DNA of 64,000 bases from Haloarcula marismortui ATCC 43049 (GTDB taxonomy: Archaea; Halobacteriota; Halobacteria; Halobacteriales; Haloarculaceae), in NCBI RefSeq assembly GCF_000011085.1, contig NC_006397.1:62001-126000 (forward strand). Direction: 5' to 3'. The notes below the pieces were generated by a model. That model saw only the letters and a program-made list of their open reading frames with translations, ran no database searches and was not told the DNA's origin. Made by a program: the position numbers and the translations under genes. This document shows positions 15,920 through 24,109 of this stretch, one piece after another. How positions within the stretch are numbered: the first letter of the stretch is position 1; each line of letters begins with the position of its first letter.

Positions 15920-17826
15920 CCGCTGAGGTTGAACTCGCCCATCTGCGTGTAGGTCGTAATCCCTGAAGCGTGTGGCACTTCGTCAGTGGGAGCTTCCATC
16001 AGGAGCCAGAAGAAGACTTCCTCGCCCTGAATCGGTTCGTCATCGACATACTGTGCGGGGTGGTAGAAGTTGAGTTCCGGCATCGGCTTCTGCGGATTAG
16101 CTCGGATCACCTCGCCTATTTCGTCGTCTTTTGGCCTGACAACAACGACTTCTTTCAGGTTGTCTAGCGGGATGTCGATGGTTTCCGGACCATCAGGGTT
16201 CGTAAACCGGAGTAGATGCTCTTCGCTCACATCGTTACTGCCGAAATAGAACTCGGTTTCGGGGGTCTGCCACTCGTTGCCGTCGAATATCTTCGTCTCG
16301 ACACCATCTGTGGTCCCCGGCGTCGGCTTCGTCAGCCAGTTTTCCAAATAGTACTGTGCGGGGCCGTCGTTCTCGCGCTCGCGGTACTCGTAGAACTCGT
16401 TGACGTAGCCGGGACCGTGCCGTTGGAACACCGGCATAAACACGCCGTCCTCGTAGAACTGGTAGTTGATGTAGTAGTTGTACGGTGCGAAACGATGTCC
16501 AGAGTGGAAATCACGCGCGTTCTGGACTGCACCCGTGTGGTAGTGCGTACGGATGTTGAACCCCGCCGGACGGCTCTGTGTCGATGGGTATTCGGTCTTG
16601 CCGAGGATTCCGGGACCTCCGAGACTGAGACTGTGAATATCCCAGTAGAGGAGCTCGCCGCTGATGACCGGCTCGTTGTCGGGGAACATCCACTCGCGGG
16701 TGTTCCGGCCGTTTCGTTTGGGCATGTCGTAGCAGGTGGACGTGCTGTAGGGGGCAGTCAGCGAGAAGACCGGCTTCCCGTTGAAGTCTGCGCTGACTTC
16801 GGCCCCGACCGTCCGGGGACCGCTCCAGGTTATCGACCAGCCGTCCTGTTCGAATTCGTTCGGTGGCTCTTCGATGCGGTGGTAGCCATTGGGAGCCGTA
16901 ATCTGTGGCCGTTGCATCACCGGCGGTTCCGGAACCTCGCCCAGCACAGACTCGCCTACGGTCCCGGTGTTCTGGGCTATCCTGTAGGCCGGGTGTTCGG
17001 CAAAGTCGTTGACGATGTGTACGTCGAGCAACTCGGCTTCCTCACCAGTCACGTCCATGAAGCCGCTGACAACCTTCAGTTCACCCCCGTCCATCACGAA
17101 GTACGCGAGGTTGGAGGCTTCACCGTGGGCGTAATCGCCGTAGCTGGTGATGATTTCTGCGGCCTTGACCATCGGGTACCACTCCTTGCCCTCGAGGTGT
17201 TGCCAGATCTCTTCTTTGTCCAGCATCTTCTCATGGCGTGCCCGCTGGGTGTCGTTCCAGTTGCCTCGCGTCCAAGTCACGTCGATCGGTTCGTTGATTT
17301 TCAAACCGACGAGTTCGTCGGTCACTCGGTCGACCAGTCCGTAGGCGACCTGTCGGTTCTTTGCTGTGACCTCGAACGGCGTGTCGTCTGGACTGCCATC
17401 GACGGCCATCCCGGTGGTCCCTTGGATGCTAACCGCGTCGAGGCGGTTCGTCAGCGGGTCGTATGCTTCGAAGGAGGCGACCCAGTCGCTGGCGACGTCG
17501 TTGACACGCGGGTCGGAGACCAGTGCCTCGACGGCCTGGCGCTTCCGGTAGGCCCACAGGTCCTCGAACCCGAAGTCGCTCACGTCGCGGGGTCCGATGC
17601 GTCGCGCGGACGTGATTCGTTCGTCCGGTTCGGGCGGCTCGAGCGGTTCCGCTGGTTCGTCTGGAGTCTGGCTTGGTGCAGCTTTGGGTTCTGACGTCGG
17701 CGTACCGTCATCGCTGCCACCCATACTACAGCCAGCCAGTGATGCACCCGCTGTGATGCTCAGAGCAGCGATGAACTTCCGCCTGCTCGTTTCGCTGATT
17801 TTGTCACGGATGTCTTCGTATGACAT
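15913..17826 (-). CDS. Tat-exported lipoprotein related to copper amine oxidases
   Basis: A 637-residue protein. It starts with a twin-arginine signal and lipobox (TSRRKFIAALSITAGASLAGC), then a Pro/Glu-rich linker, so it is anchored outside the membrane. The body follows the copper amine oxidase plan: an N2/N3-like region (RQVAYGLVDRVTDELVGLKI), then the beta-sandwich (GWSITWSGPRTVGAEV...GKPVFSLTAPYS) and PYNYYINYQFYEDGVFMPV. The last aligns with the topaquinone segment NYDYGFYWYFYLDG. The Asp of the NYD/E motif is Tyr here, and the usual HxH copper pair after it is not found; HYH and HSGH lie before it. It may therefore be a divergent or non-quinone member. It is divergent from a halocyanin and convergent with an ALDH, a context that suits amine oxidation with electrons passed to copper protein. 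Confidence 0.6.
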   Translation of the reverse strand: MSYEDIRDKISETSRRKFIAALSITAGASLAGCSMGGSDDGTPTSEPKAAPSQTPDEPAEPLEPPEPDERITSARRIGPRDVSDFGFEDLWAYRKRQAVEALVSDPRVNDVASDWVASFEAYDPLTNRLDAVSIQGTTGMAVDGSPDDTPFEVTAKNRQVAYGLVDRVTDELVGLKINEPIDVTWTRGNWNDTQRARHEKMLDKEEIWQHLEGKEWYPMVKAAEIITSYGDYAHGEASNLAYFVMDGGELKVVSGFMDVTGEEAELLDVHIVNDFAEHPAYRIAQNTGTVGESVLGEVPEPPVMQRPQITAPNGYHRIEEPPNEFEQDGWSITWSGPRTVGAEVSADFNGKPVFSLTAPYSTSTCYDMPKRNGRNTREWMFPDNEPVISGELLYWDIHSLSLGGPGILGKTEYPSTQSRPAGFNIRTHYHTGAVQNARDFHSGHRFAPYNYYINYQFYEDGVFMPVFQRHGPGYVNEFYEYRERENDGPAQYYLENWLTKPTPGTTDGVETKIFDGNEWQTPETEFYFGSNDVSEEHLLRFTNPDGPETIDIPLDNLKEVVVVRPKDDEIGEVIRANPQKPMPELNFYHPAQYVDDEPIQGEEVFFWLLMEAPTDEVPHASGITTYTQMGEFNLSGY

Positions 17827-17855
17827 GACGTAACACATTATGATATCAGACATCA

Positions 17856-17866
17856 CTTATATATTG
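17856..17866 (-). promoter_or_regulatory. TATA box of the amine oxidase-like gene
   Basis: Read on the minus strand, CCAATATATAAG lies about 30-40 nt before the ATG at 17826, the usual place for a haloarchaeal promoter with a very short or absent leader. Confidence 0.5.
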
Positions 17867-18126
17867 GGGAGATACTAAAATTCGCTATCTAGACTTTCTC
17901 TTCACCGTTCCTTGTTCCGCCTGCGGAGATATTGCCGAAAAATCCCACTATCTGCTATCAAAACCGTGACCAAGACGCGATTGCGGGATATTCGAGTTCT
18001 TTTCGATTTCGCTGAGGGAGTGAAAGCTACAGAATAACTGCGAAAACGTCTCGAATTTGTCTAGCACTGTTGCATATACTAATACGAGATTCTGTTGCAA
18101 TCTCATTGTATAATTCACTCACCCAA
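17867..18126. other. Divergent control region between amine oxidase-like gene and halocyanin
   Basis: About 260 nt, AT-rich relative to the genes, with no open frame of note. It holds the two promoters and probably the regulator sites that link the two copper-protein genes. Confidence 0.4.
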
Positions 18127-18128
18127 AC

Positions 18129-18136
18129 ATATATTG
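18129..18136 (+). promoter_or_regulatory. TATA box of the halocyanin gene
   Basis: CATATATT lies about 31-38 nt before the ATG at 18167. This supports that start rather than an upstream in-frame ATG at 18095, and suggests a nearly leaderless transcript. Confidence 0.5.
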
Positions 18137-18166
18137 AGCTGGTCTCGCTTGTGCATACTGTTGATA

Positions 18167-18688
18167 ATGACTAGTTCATACAGCAGGCGGACACTCCTGC
18201 GCACTGCGGGGGTCGCAGTTGCCGGTGCCGTTGGCGGATGTGGCGGCGATTCCACGGCCCAAGATATGGACGAATCGAGTGACGACACGCCGTCTCCGGA
18301 AGCGACACCCGCTAACACGTCTGTGGAGACCGAAGGGCCACCATCTGTCGACGAATTCCTCTCGGAGACGGACAACTACGACAGCATCGTCGACAAGACT
18401 GGTTCTGACTCCGTCACGGTCGACGTTGGTATTGAGGCCAACGGCGCGTATTTCGGCTTTAGTCCGGCAGCGATTCGCGTCGACAGCGGGACGGTGGTCA
18501 CCTGGGAGTGGACGGGCCAAGGAAGTACTCACAACGTCGTCGCACAGCACGGTACCGATTTCGCGAGTGAGCAAAAGTCACAGGAGGGCGCGACGTATAC
18601 ACAGACCTTCGACGAAGCCAAGACGGTGCTGTACGTCTGTGTCCCGCATGAGGGCGTCGGTATGAAAGGCGCTATTGTCGTCGAATAA
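18167..18688 (+). CDS. Halocyanin (blue copper lipoprotein)
   Basis: A 173-residue protein. It has a Tat signal and lipobox (SRRTLLRTAGVAVAGAVGGC), a Ser/Asp/Glu linker, then a cupredoxin domain from about residue 80. Type 1 copper ligands are all visible: His in GSTHNVV, and Cys, His and Met in YVCVPHEGVGMKG. Halocyanins are membrane-anchored electron carriers on the outer face of haloarchaeal cells. Lying divergent to the amine oxidase-like lipoprotein, it is a natural electron acceptor for it. Confidence 0.93.
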   Translation: MTSSYSRRTLLRTAGVAVAGAVGGCGGDSTAQDMDESSDDTPSPEATPANTSVETEGPPSVDEFLSETDNYDSIVDKTGSDSVTVDVGIEANGAYFGFSPAAIRVDSGTVVTWEWTGQGSTHNVVAQHGTDFASEQKSQEGATYTQTFDEAKTVLYVCVPHEGVGMKGAIVVE

Positions 18689-18904
18689 GCGGACAAATCT
18701 GCTTTCTGCGCACCGGCTGTGTCTCCCTGCCAGTGTCTGTTGCGCTCGACTATCTGTGGCAACAGCCGGAATATATTCGATGGTGTGTTTATATCCGGCT
18801 AAACAACAGTGTTCTGTTAGAGTAGAGTTGCTTCCTGCCAAAACGGGGTGATCATAGAACGGATGGTGAACAGGCCTATTCTCCCTCCTTCAGTATCGTC
18901 AATT

Positions 18905-19705
18905 ATGGAACACGATAGCAACAACAGAACCAGCCGGAACCGACACGGCAGGCGACGGGTGCTTGTCTCGCTCGGGACGGCGGTCACGATGGGACTCGTC
19001 GGGTGTTCCGGCGACGACCAAGCAGGCGACGACGGGGAGAGCAACGGCGGGACGGACAACAACGCTGATGGAGCAAGTGGGAACGGGAACGGAAATGGCG
19101 GGTCGGACAGTAGCGGCGGAAGTGATGGGAGCGACGGGAGCAGTGTCCGGGTCTGTCAAGACATCGGATCGGACTACCGGCGGTTTGAGCCCGGCGAGCG
19201 CCCGTTCGCGTATACCTGTGACTACCCAGATGTGTTCGGCGACCAGTCGGAAGCGACGCCGGGGTTCGACGAGAACGCTCAGGGATTGTTCATAGTCACG
19301 CTCGGACCAGACAGCCAGGACGGGGTTTTCCTCCAACTCAACCTCCAGCAATTCGGGCGCGGAACGACACAGGACCAAGCAACCTTTTCCGAGACTTGGG
19401 AAGAGCTGACCCAGACCGAGTTCAACGGGGAGGCGGTCACCGCGTCTCTATTCACAGAGACTGCCCGAAGCAAAACGTTCTGGGGGACCTATCTCCCCTA
19501 TGAGGTTGACGGCCGGACGCTGTACTTCGAAACCAAATTTACCCTTCAGGTGAGCCCCGAGGACGAGGAAGTGTCAGACGAGTGTCTGGAATTCATGGAG
19601 GAGACGGCAATACACATGACCGAGTCGCTAGAGCTCAATCCGGACGCGACCGGTTTGAAGGCTGACCCCTTTGTCGTCACGGCGACGCCCACGGAAGACG
19701 GGTGA
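18905..19705 (+). CDS. Tat lipoprotein with a low-complexity linker
   Basis: A 266-residue protein. The signal GRRRVLVSLGTAVTMGLVGC has a twin arginine and lipobox. Then comes about 60 residues of Gly/Asn/Ser/Asp repeats, typical of a haloarchaeal lipoprotein spacer. The globular part (from about VRVCQDIGSDY) has two possible disulfide Cys pairs and no known domain. It follows the halocyanin on the same strand and may belong to the same redox cluster. Confidence 0.75.
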   Translation: MEHDSNNRTSRNRHGRRRVLVSLGTAVTMGLVGCSGDDQAGDDGESNGGTDNNADGASGNGNGNGGSDSSGGSDGSDGSSVRVCQDIGSDYRRFEPGERPFAYTCDYPDVFGDQSEATPGFDENAQGLFIVTLGPDSQDGVFLQLNLQQFGRGTTQDQATFSETWEELTQTEFNGEAVTASLFTETARSKTFWGTYLPYEVDGRTLYFETKFTLQVSPEDEEVSDECLEFMEETAIHMTESLELNPDATGLKADPFVVTATPTEDG

Positions 19706-19982
19706 CGGTCCACAGGGACGGCAGGTTTGATGAACCCGACCATGCAGTGACGGAACGATTGCTCCAGAGGACGCTGTCCCACGGATGGCTGAACCGGTCT
19801 CTTGGGGGGGGCGATATAAAGAATACGGTTTCGACGATGCCGGGACCGCCCTCCCGTTCGCCGGTGAGAGTCAGGCAAAGTTGGCCGTCGACCTTCCCAC
19901 CAGCAACTGAGATTGTACCGACTTCCTCGGGAAACGAGACGGTTGTCCAGCCATCGGGTTTCCGGACCCGCAATTCGGTCAT
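19677..19982 (-). CDS. Small minus-strand gene, probably 3'-degraded
   Basis: The first 55 residues (MTELRVRKPDGWTTVSFPEEV..., GGKVDGQLCLTLTGEREG) look like a real beta-rich protein. The 5' end is duplicated at about 9540 as MTELRVRKPD. After VETVFFI the frame becomes Trp/Ser/Arg-rich and overlaps the lipoprotein end, so a frameshift near 19810 is likely. It is divergent from the leader-bearing gene at 20068. Confidence 0.4.
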   Translation of the reverse strand: MTELRVRKPDGWTTVSFPEEVGTISVAGGKVDGQLCLTLTGEREGGPGIVETVFFISPPPRDRFSHPWDSVLWSNRSVTAWSGSSNLPSLWTVTRLPWASP

Positions 19983-20067
19983 CAGTTCTTCTTCTCTCGG
20001 CGAAAAGCATCAGCGCTCTGGCTGGCATACGAGCCATTTTGTGTCTCCCTCATGGCTGGAGGAGATT
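19925..20067. repeat. Block duplicated at 9478-9625
   Basis: It contains the start of the minus-strand gene at 19982 and the divergent leader TTTTGTG (20037-20043) with TCTCC/GGAGA arms. The same arrangement, decayed, lies at 9478-9625. The conserved unit is therefore a divergent gene pair and its control region, not only a single gene. Confidence 0.6.
20037..20067 (+). promoter_or_regulatory. Shared leader element, copy 4 (short form)
   Basis: TTTTGTG, then TCTCCCTCATGGCTGGAGGA, then GATT and the ATG at 20068. TCTCC can pair with GGAGA; the loop holds TGGCTG as in copies 9 and 10 at 55207 and 59352. Confidence 0.65.
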
Positions 20068-20313
20068 ATGAGTACGACAGCACCCTCCTTCGAGGAGTAT
20101 GACTTTGACCGCGGTGACCACGTCCGAGTCGACTGGACCGACGGAGACGACCCACTCGATGCAGTCGTCGGAACCGTTACAGAAATTTCGCGTTCCGGCG
20201 GCAACGTGATCGTCGCTGTCGAGGCTGCCGACGACCAGTATCCCGAGCGCTCGATCTACGGTGGGACCCATGATTGCGCTCCCGAGTGGGTCGAGCCAAT
20301 AGAGCAATCCTAG
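20068..20313 (+). CDS. Small acidic protein with an SH3-like beta fold
   Basis: An 81-residue protein: MSTTAPSFEEYDFDRGDHVR, then VDAVVGTVTEISRSGGNVIVAV and PEWVEPIEQS. The alternation of short strands around GDHVRVDW and GTVTEI suggests a small beta-barrel such as an SH3-like fold; this is inference. It carries the shared leader and is followed at once by another leader copy. A fragment of its 3' end (CCGATAGAGCAATCATAG) remains at 41089-41106, also just before a leader copy, so the gene order is repeated. Confidence 0.6.
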   Translation: MSTTAPSFEEYDFDRGDHVRVDWTDGDDPLDAVVGTVTEISRSGGNVIVAVEAADDQYPERSIYGGTHDCAPEWVEPIEQS

Positions 20314-20337
20314 CCCAACGACGCGGACTCGCCCGTA

Positions 20338-20374
20338 TTTTGTGAGCCTCCGCCGGGTGAGGGGGTCCCCGAAC
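20338..20374 (+). promoter_or_regulatory. Shared leader element, copy 5
   Basis: TTTTGTG at 20338-20344, the dyad CCTC/GAGG around GCCGGGTG, then GGGGTCCCCGAAC and the ATG at 20375. It is the near twin of copy 7 at 41636. Confidence 0.6.
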
Positions 20375-20482
20375 ATGAGTCCCGAACAGCGGTCCGTCGA
20401 CGAACAGGTAATACCCGGTGGCAATCGGCAGGCAATATCACCGGCACACTTTTTCAACCGCCAGTATAAGTGGTACATATAA
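20375..20482 (+). pseudogene. Truncated accessory gene behind a leader
   Basis: It starts MSPEQRSVDEQ, as does the gene at 41674 (MSTEQQSVDEQ), then runs into unrelated DNA and a stop after 35 codons. The leader and start survive while the body is lost. Confidence 0.5.
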
Positions 20483-20690
20483 GTCTCACAACAGATGATT
20501 TTCGGGAGTTTACCCGTTCCGATCCGACTGGTGATGAGAATCTCGGACTTGGGGACGCTCTTGCTGCAGTCGCCGTTGATGTCGATGTTGACGCTGTTGC
20601 CACGGTCCGGGATGCTCGCGAGCAGATATGACGTATCTTTATGAGACAAACATTCTCATGTCGCTGATGCCCTCCAGCCGCCCGAGCTGA
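20483..20690 (+). pseudogene. Remnant of a VapBC-type toxin-antitoxin pair
   Basis: One frame encodes an antitoxin-like C-terminus (DDFREFTRSDPTGDENLGLG ... TVRDAREQI) that ends at the ATG of a second frame, MTYLYETNILM. This is the usual N-terminus of a PIN toxin (YxTN with the first active-site residue changed). The toxin stops after about 20 codons. The order and overlap match a decayed VapB/VapC pair. Confidence 0.45.
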
Positions 20691-20919
20691 TAGACTCCAT
20701 CTTGTGATAAATGCTGGAAGGTGGATTTGGATTCCGGGACATTTGCGGCCAGAGTAGCTCCCTGATATGCGAGCACGGCGCAACCTCCATTGGCCCGTGG
20801 CATCGGCGACTTTCTCACCCGCATTGATATCGTAAAAAGACACCCCTTGTAGGGAGCGGTATCGAGGTCTGTATAGCGTTCATAGCAATCCAATTTAGTA
20901 TTGCCCGGAACAGCCGGGT
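20691..20919. other. Region upstream of the inositol monophosphatase gene
   Basis: No plus-strand gene is seen. A minus-strand frame (20639-20935) contains AANVPESKSTFQHLSQDG, which could be a gene fragment, but it has no family I know. Confidence 0.3.
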
Positions 20920-21717
20920 ATGCGAGATGCAACATACCCGCAACTGTGGGCCGCTGTCCGGGCCGCGCGGAAAGCTGGCCGGACGCTTGAGTCCGTCAAA
21001 CCGGCCGCCGATCAGTTTCAAGTGAAACACAACGGCGATATAGTCACTGAGGCAGACCGTACGGTCGAAGAGACCATACTAGCGGAGCTGAGTGGGCAGT
21101 TTCCCGTCCATACTGTCGTTTCCGAAGAGAGTGCGCCGGAGTTCACGACAAAACCGCGCTGGATCATCGACCCGATTGATGGCACGACGAACTTCCTCAA
21201 TGGCATCCCCCACTATTCCATCTCTATTGCCTTCGAGGGCGCAGGCGAACCAGATGTTGGAATTGTCTATCATGTCCCCTCAGAGACGATGTACACTGCC
21301 ATCGAGGGGGGCGGTGCATACGCCAACGGCCAGCCGCTGTCACTGTCGGCAACGACTGAATTGTCCGAGGCGCTTATCGTGACAGGGTTTGACACAGCGT
21401 CGATGCAGGCACAGGAATACGACCACTTCCGCACCATCCTCAATGTGACACAGGGCGTCAGGCGGTTCGGCTCGGCGGCTGGCGAACTAGCGATGGTCGC
21501 CGCCGGGCAGTTCGATGCGTTCTTCGAGCGGCAACTCTCCGTCTGGGACACTGCGGCAGGTGTCAAAATCGTTGAGGAGGCCGGCGGCGAGGTGACCCGA
21601 ATCAAAGCTCTTGACGGAAAGAACAGCGAGATGGTGCTGGCCTCAAACGAGGCCATCCATCAGGATCTCGTCGCGCTGGTGTCGGCCGGGACTGTCCCCA
21701 AGATGGACGGCCAGTAG
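20920..21717 (+). CDS. Inositol monophosphatase family phosphatase
   Basis: A 265-residue enzyme with the family signatures. Metal ligands lie in VSEESAPE (Glu), IIDPIDGTTNF (Asp, Asp near residues 86-89) and near the C-terminus WDTAAGVKIVEEAGG (Asp). These magnesium-dependent enzymes remove phosphate from inositol phosphates, and in archaea often also from fructose 1,6-bisphosphate. Its position upstream of an ABC importer and a phosphoinositide phospholipase-like protein favours an inositol phosphate substrate here. Confidence 0.9.
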   Translation: MRDATYPQLWAAVRAARKAGRTLESVKPAADQFQVKHNGDIVTEADRTVEETILAELSGQFPVHTVVSEESAPEFTTKPRWIIDPIDGTTNFLNGIPHYSISIAFEGAGEPDVGIVYHVPSETMYTAIEGGGAYANGQPLSLSATTELSEALIVTGFDTASMQAQEYDHFRTILNVTQGVRRFGSAAGELAMVAAGQFDAFFERQLSVWDTAAGVKIVEEAGGEVTRIKALDGKNSEMVLASNEAIHQDLVALVSAGTVPKMDGQ

Positions 21718-21846
21718 GAGCAAAGGGGGCGAAAATTAGTAGCTGTCACGGCCACGTTCGTTTAAATACCCCGGTTTGTAGATATATAGCGACGTATAGC
21801 ATAATATTATAAGATCTTTTTTATATACTTGTAATTCTCTCAGCTG

Positions 21847-23181
21847 ATGACACGGAACAGCACCACATCGCAGGGTGAGGCCCAACAGACGCGGCGACGG
21901 TTCATCACCGCTGCAGGTGCGGCGGGGGCGACGGCATTCGCGGGGTGTATCGGCGATTCAAGCGGTGGGTCGGGGACCCAGACGATCACACTCGCTGTGT
22001 CCAGCGGTGACGGGGAGCTGATCAAGCGATTGCTGAAGAACCACGTCGAATCGGAAGTCGGCGTGACGACGGAGACAACGATTCTCCCGAACGCGAACCT
22101 CTTTGAAAAACTCTCGACGATGTTTCAAAGCGAGAAGGCGACTTACGACATCGTCGCCATGGACGATCCGTGGATGCCACAGTTCGCGCGGCATCTCGCG
22201 CCGGTCCGGGACCACGTCGACTCGCTGCCGACCGACCAGATCATTCAGCAGACCCTCGACATCGGGACCTGGCCGACGCCCGGTGAGGCAGTCCCGCCGA
22301 ACGCACAGGACGCTGAACCGGAACTGAAAGCGCTGTGTGCGGTGGGGAATTCACACATCTTCGTCGTTAACGAGCGGTTGTACTCGGAGGTCGGCGAGGA
22401 TCTGCCCGAGACGTGGGAAGATGTCTACCGCGCTGGACAAAAAATCTCTGAGCAGGTCGATGGTGCGGAAGGGTACGCCATGCGTGGCAAGAGCGGGAAC
22501 CCCATCATGTCCTCGTATTTCAGCGTTGGCATGAGCATGGCTGGGAATATGTTTGACGAGAACTGGGGCTACGACTGGGCCGACGACAGCGGTATCGAGG
22601 CAGCCGCGTTCTTCCTCAACGATCTCGGTTCTATCAGCCCAGACGGGGTCGCCTCCTTTGATAACAGCCAGGTGCTCTCGGGACTGGCTGACGGAAGTAT
22701 CGCTGCGGCCCCACAGTGGCCCTCCGGGACCTCGCTCCTGTTGAACGAGGACAAGGCGACTGAGTACGAGAACATCACGTTCCTGCCGATCCCAGAGGGT
22801 ACAAAGCGGGCGGCCCCTGTCCAGGGGAACTGGTTGCTTGGCATCAATAGTTACGCCGATGCGGAGACGAAAAGCGCCGCCGGCGACGTGCTCCAGTCGT
22901 TCGTCTCGAAGCAGGCCCAAGAGCAGTACGTCGACCTCGGTGGCGTGCCGTTCCGACACGACACGTTTGAGGAAAAGATGGACGCCCAGCCGTGGTTCGA
23001 GGCCCTGTACGGTAGTCTCCAGAACGCGAAACCGCGGCCCCGGACGCCGCTGTGGAGCGAGATCGAGACCGCACAGGGGCAGCCGCTGAACGCCGCGCTC
23101 GTCGATAATATGTCCGTCGAAGAGGCAATGACCGAGGCCGAGTCACAGATCGAATCGATTCTCGATGAGAACGGCTACTGA
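21847..23181 (+). CDS. ABC transporter substrate-binding lipoprotein, sugar type (family 1)
   Basis: A 444-residue protein. The signal TRRRFITAAGAAGATAFAGC is a Tat signal with lipobox. The body follows the family 1 extracellular solute-binding fold: TITLAVSSGDGE, YDIVAMDDPWMPQFA, LYSEVGEDLPETWEDV, GYAMRGKSG, and NYADAETKSAA late. It binds a carbohydrate or polyol outside the cell for the permeases directly downstream. AT-rich boxes (ATAATATTATAAG and TTTATATACTT) lie 17-46 nt upstream and form the operon promoter. Confidence 0.92.
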   Translation: MTRNSTTSQGEAQQTRRRFITAAGAAGATAFAGCIGDSSGGSGTQTITLAVSSGDGELIKRLLKNHVESEVGVTTETTILPNANLFEKLSTMFQSEKATYDIVAMDDPWMPQFARHLAPVRDHVDSLPTDQIIQQTLDIGTWPTPGEAVPPNAQDAEPELKALCAVGNSHIFVVNERLYSEVGEDLPETWEDVYRAGQKISEQVDGAEGYAMRGKSGNPIMSSYFSVGMSMAGNMFDENWGYDWADDSGIEAAAFFLNDLGSISPDGVASFDNSQVLSGLADGSIAAAPQWPSGTSLLLNEDKATEYENITFLPIPEGTKRAAPVQGNWLLGINSYADAETKSAAGDVLQSFVSKQAQEQYVDLGGVPFRHDTFEEKMDAQPWFEALYGSLQNAKPRPRTPLWSEIETAQGQPLNAALVDNMSVEEAMTEAESQIESILDENGY

Positions 23182-23205
23182 ACCGGACCGGGACAGTCGA
23201 TAGCC

Positions 23206-24108
23206 ATGTCACACTACTCCGAGACGGTCGGCGGCGGCCGCTACGAGCGTGTCCTGCTGTGGGTCGAGGATCACCTCCGGTGGATCTTGACGCTTCCAGC
23301 GCTTGCCGTTCTCGCGGCGTTTTTCATCTATCCGGTCGGTCGTGCGCTGGTGCTGTCACTGTACCAGTTCGACACGGGCGGGCGGCAGTTCGTTGCGCTC
23401 GAAAACTACGTAGCGATACTAACGGCGGGCGCATTCTGGCAGTCGCTGTGGATCACGGCGAAGTTCATGTTCTTCGCCGTCTCGCTTGAGGTCGGCCTTG
23501 GCATCGCCATCGCCTTCGTCCTCAACAGCAAGGTGCGGTTCCGGGGGCTGATCCAGACTATCGGCCTCGTTCCGCTCGTCATCTCGCCGACGGTCGTCGC
23601 GCTGCTGTGGCAGTTGCTGTACCAGAACGGCGGCGTCCTCGATTCGCTGGTCGCCCCGCTGACGAGCGGTCCGGTCCCGTGGCTCAGCGACCCCTCCATT
23701 GCGCTATACGCGCTCGTCCTCCCCGATGTCTGGCAGATGACACCGCTGGTGACGCTTATCGTCCTCGCTGGCCTGCAGTCGGTCCCTGACCACGTCCAGG
23801 AAGCGGCAATGATGGACGGTGCCGGGCGGATGCGGCGACTTGTCGACGTGACGCTGCCGTACATCAAGGAACTCGTCGTCCTGGTACTCATCCTCCGGGT
23901 CATCGGGACGATGCGTGTGTTTGCGAAGGTGTTCGTCCTCACCCGAGGTGGCCCGGCAAAATCAACGGAGGTCATCAGCATGGCCATGTACCGGGAGGCG
24001 TTCAGCTATGGGAACTACGGCCGGGCGTCGACGATGGCGCTGCTCCTGTTGCTCATCGCCCTGGCGATCACCTACGCCTTTGCGACGGTGTCGGAGGTGG
24101 AGTTCTGA
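23206..24108 (+). CDS. ABC transporter permease (MalF/UgpA type)
   Basis: A 300-residue protein with six membrane helices and the EAA loop EAAMMDGAGRMRRLVDVTLPYI, which docks the ATPase. It starts 24 nt after the binding protein and ends 1 nt before the second permease start. It is one half of the channel of the sugar-type importer. Confidence 0.92.
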   Translation: MSHYSETVGGGRYERVLLWVEDHLRWILTLPALAVLAAFFIYPVGRALVLSLYQFDTGGRQFVALENYVAILTAGAFWQSLWITAKFMFFAVSLEVGLGIAIAFVLNSKVRFRGLIQTIGLVPLVISPTVVALLWQLLYQNGGVLDSLVAPLTSGPVPWLSDPSIALYALVLPDVWQMTPLVTLIVLAGLQSVPDHVQEAAMMDGAGRMRRLVDVTLPYIKELVVLVLILRVIGTMRVFAKVFVLTRGGPAKSTEVISMAMYREAFSYGNYGRASTMALLLLLIALAITYAFATVSEVEF

Positions 24109-24109
24109 G

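Noticed and set aside
16216-17694. A 492-codon plus-strand open frame
   Set aside because: Antisense to the amine oxidase-like gene, which has a signal peptide, lipobox and promoter; the plus frame has none.
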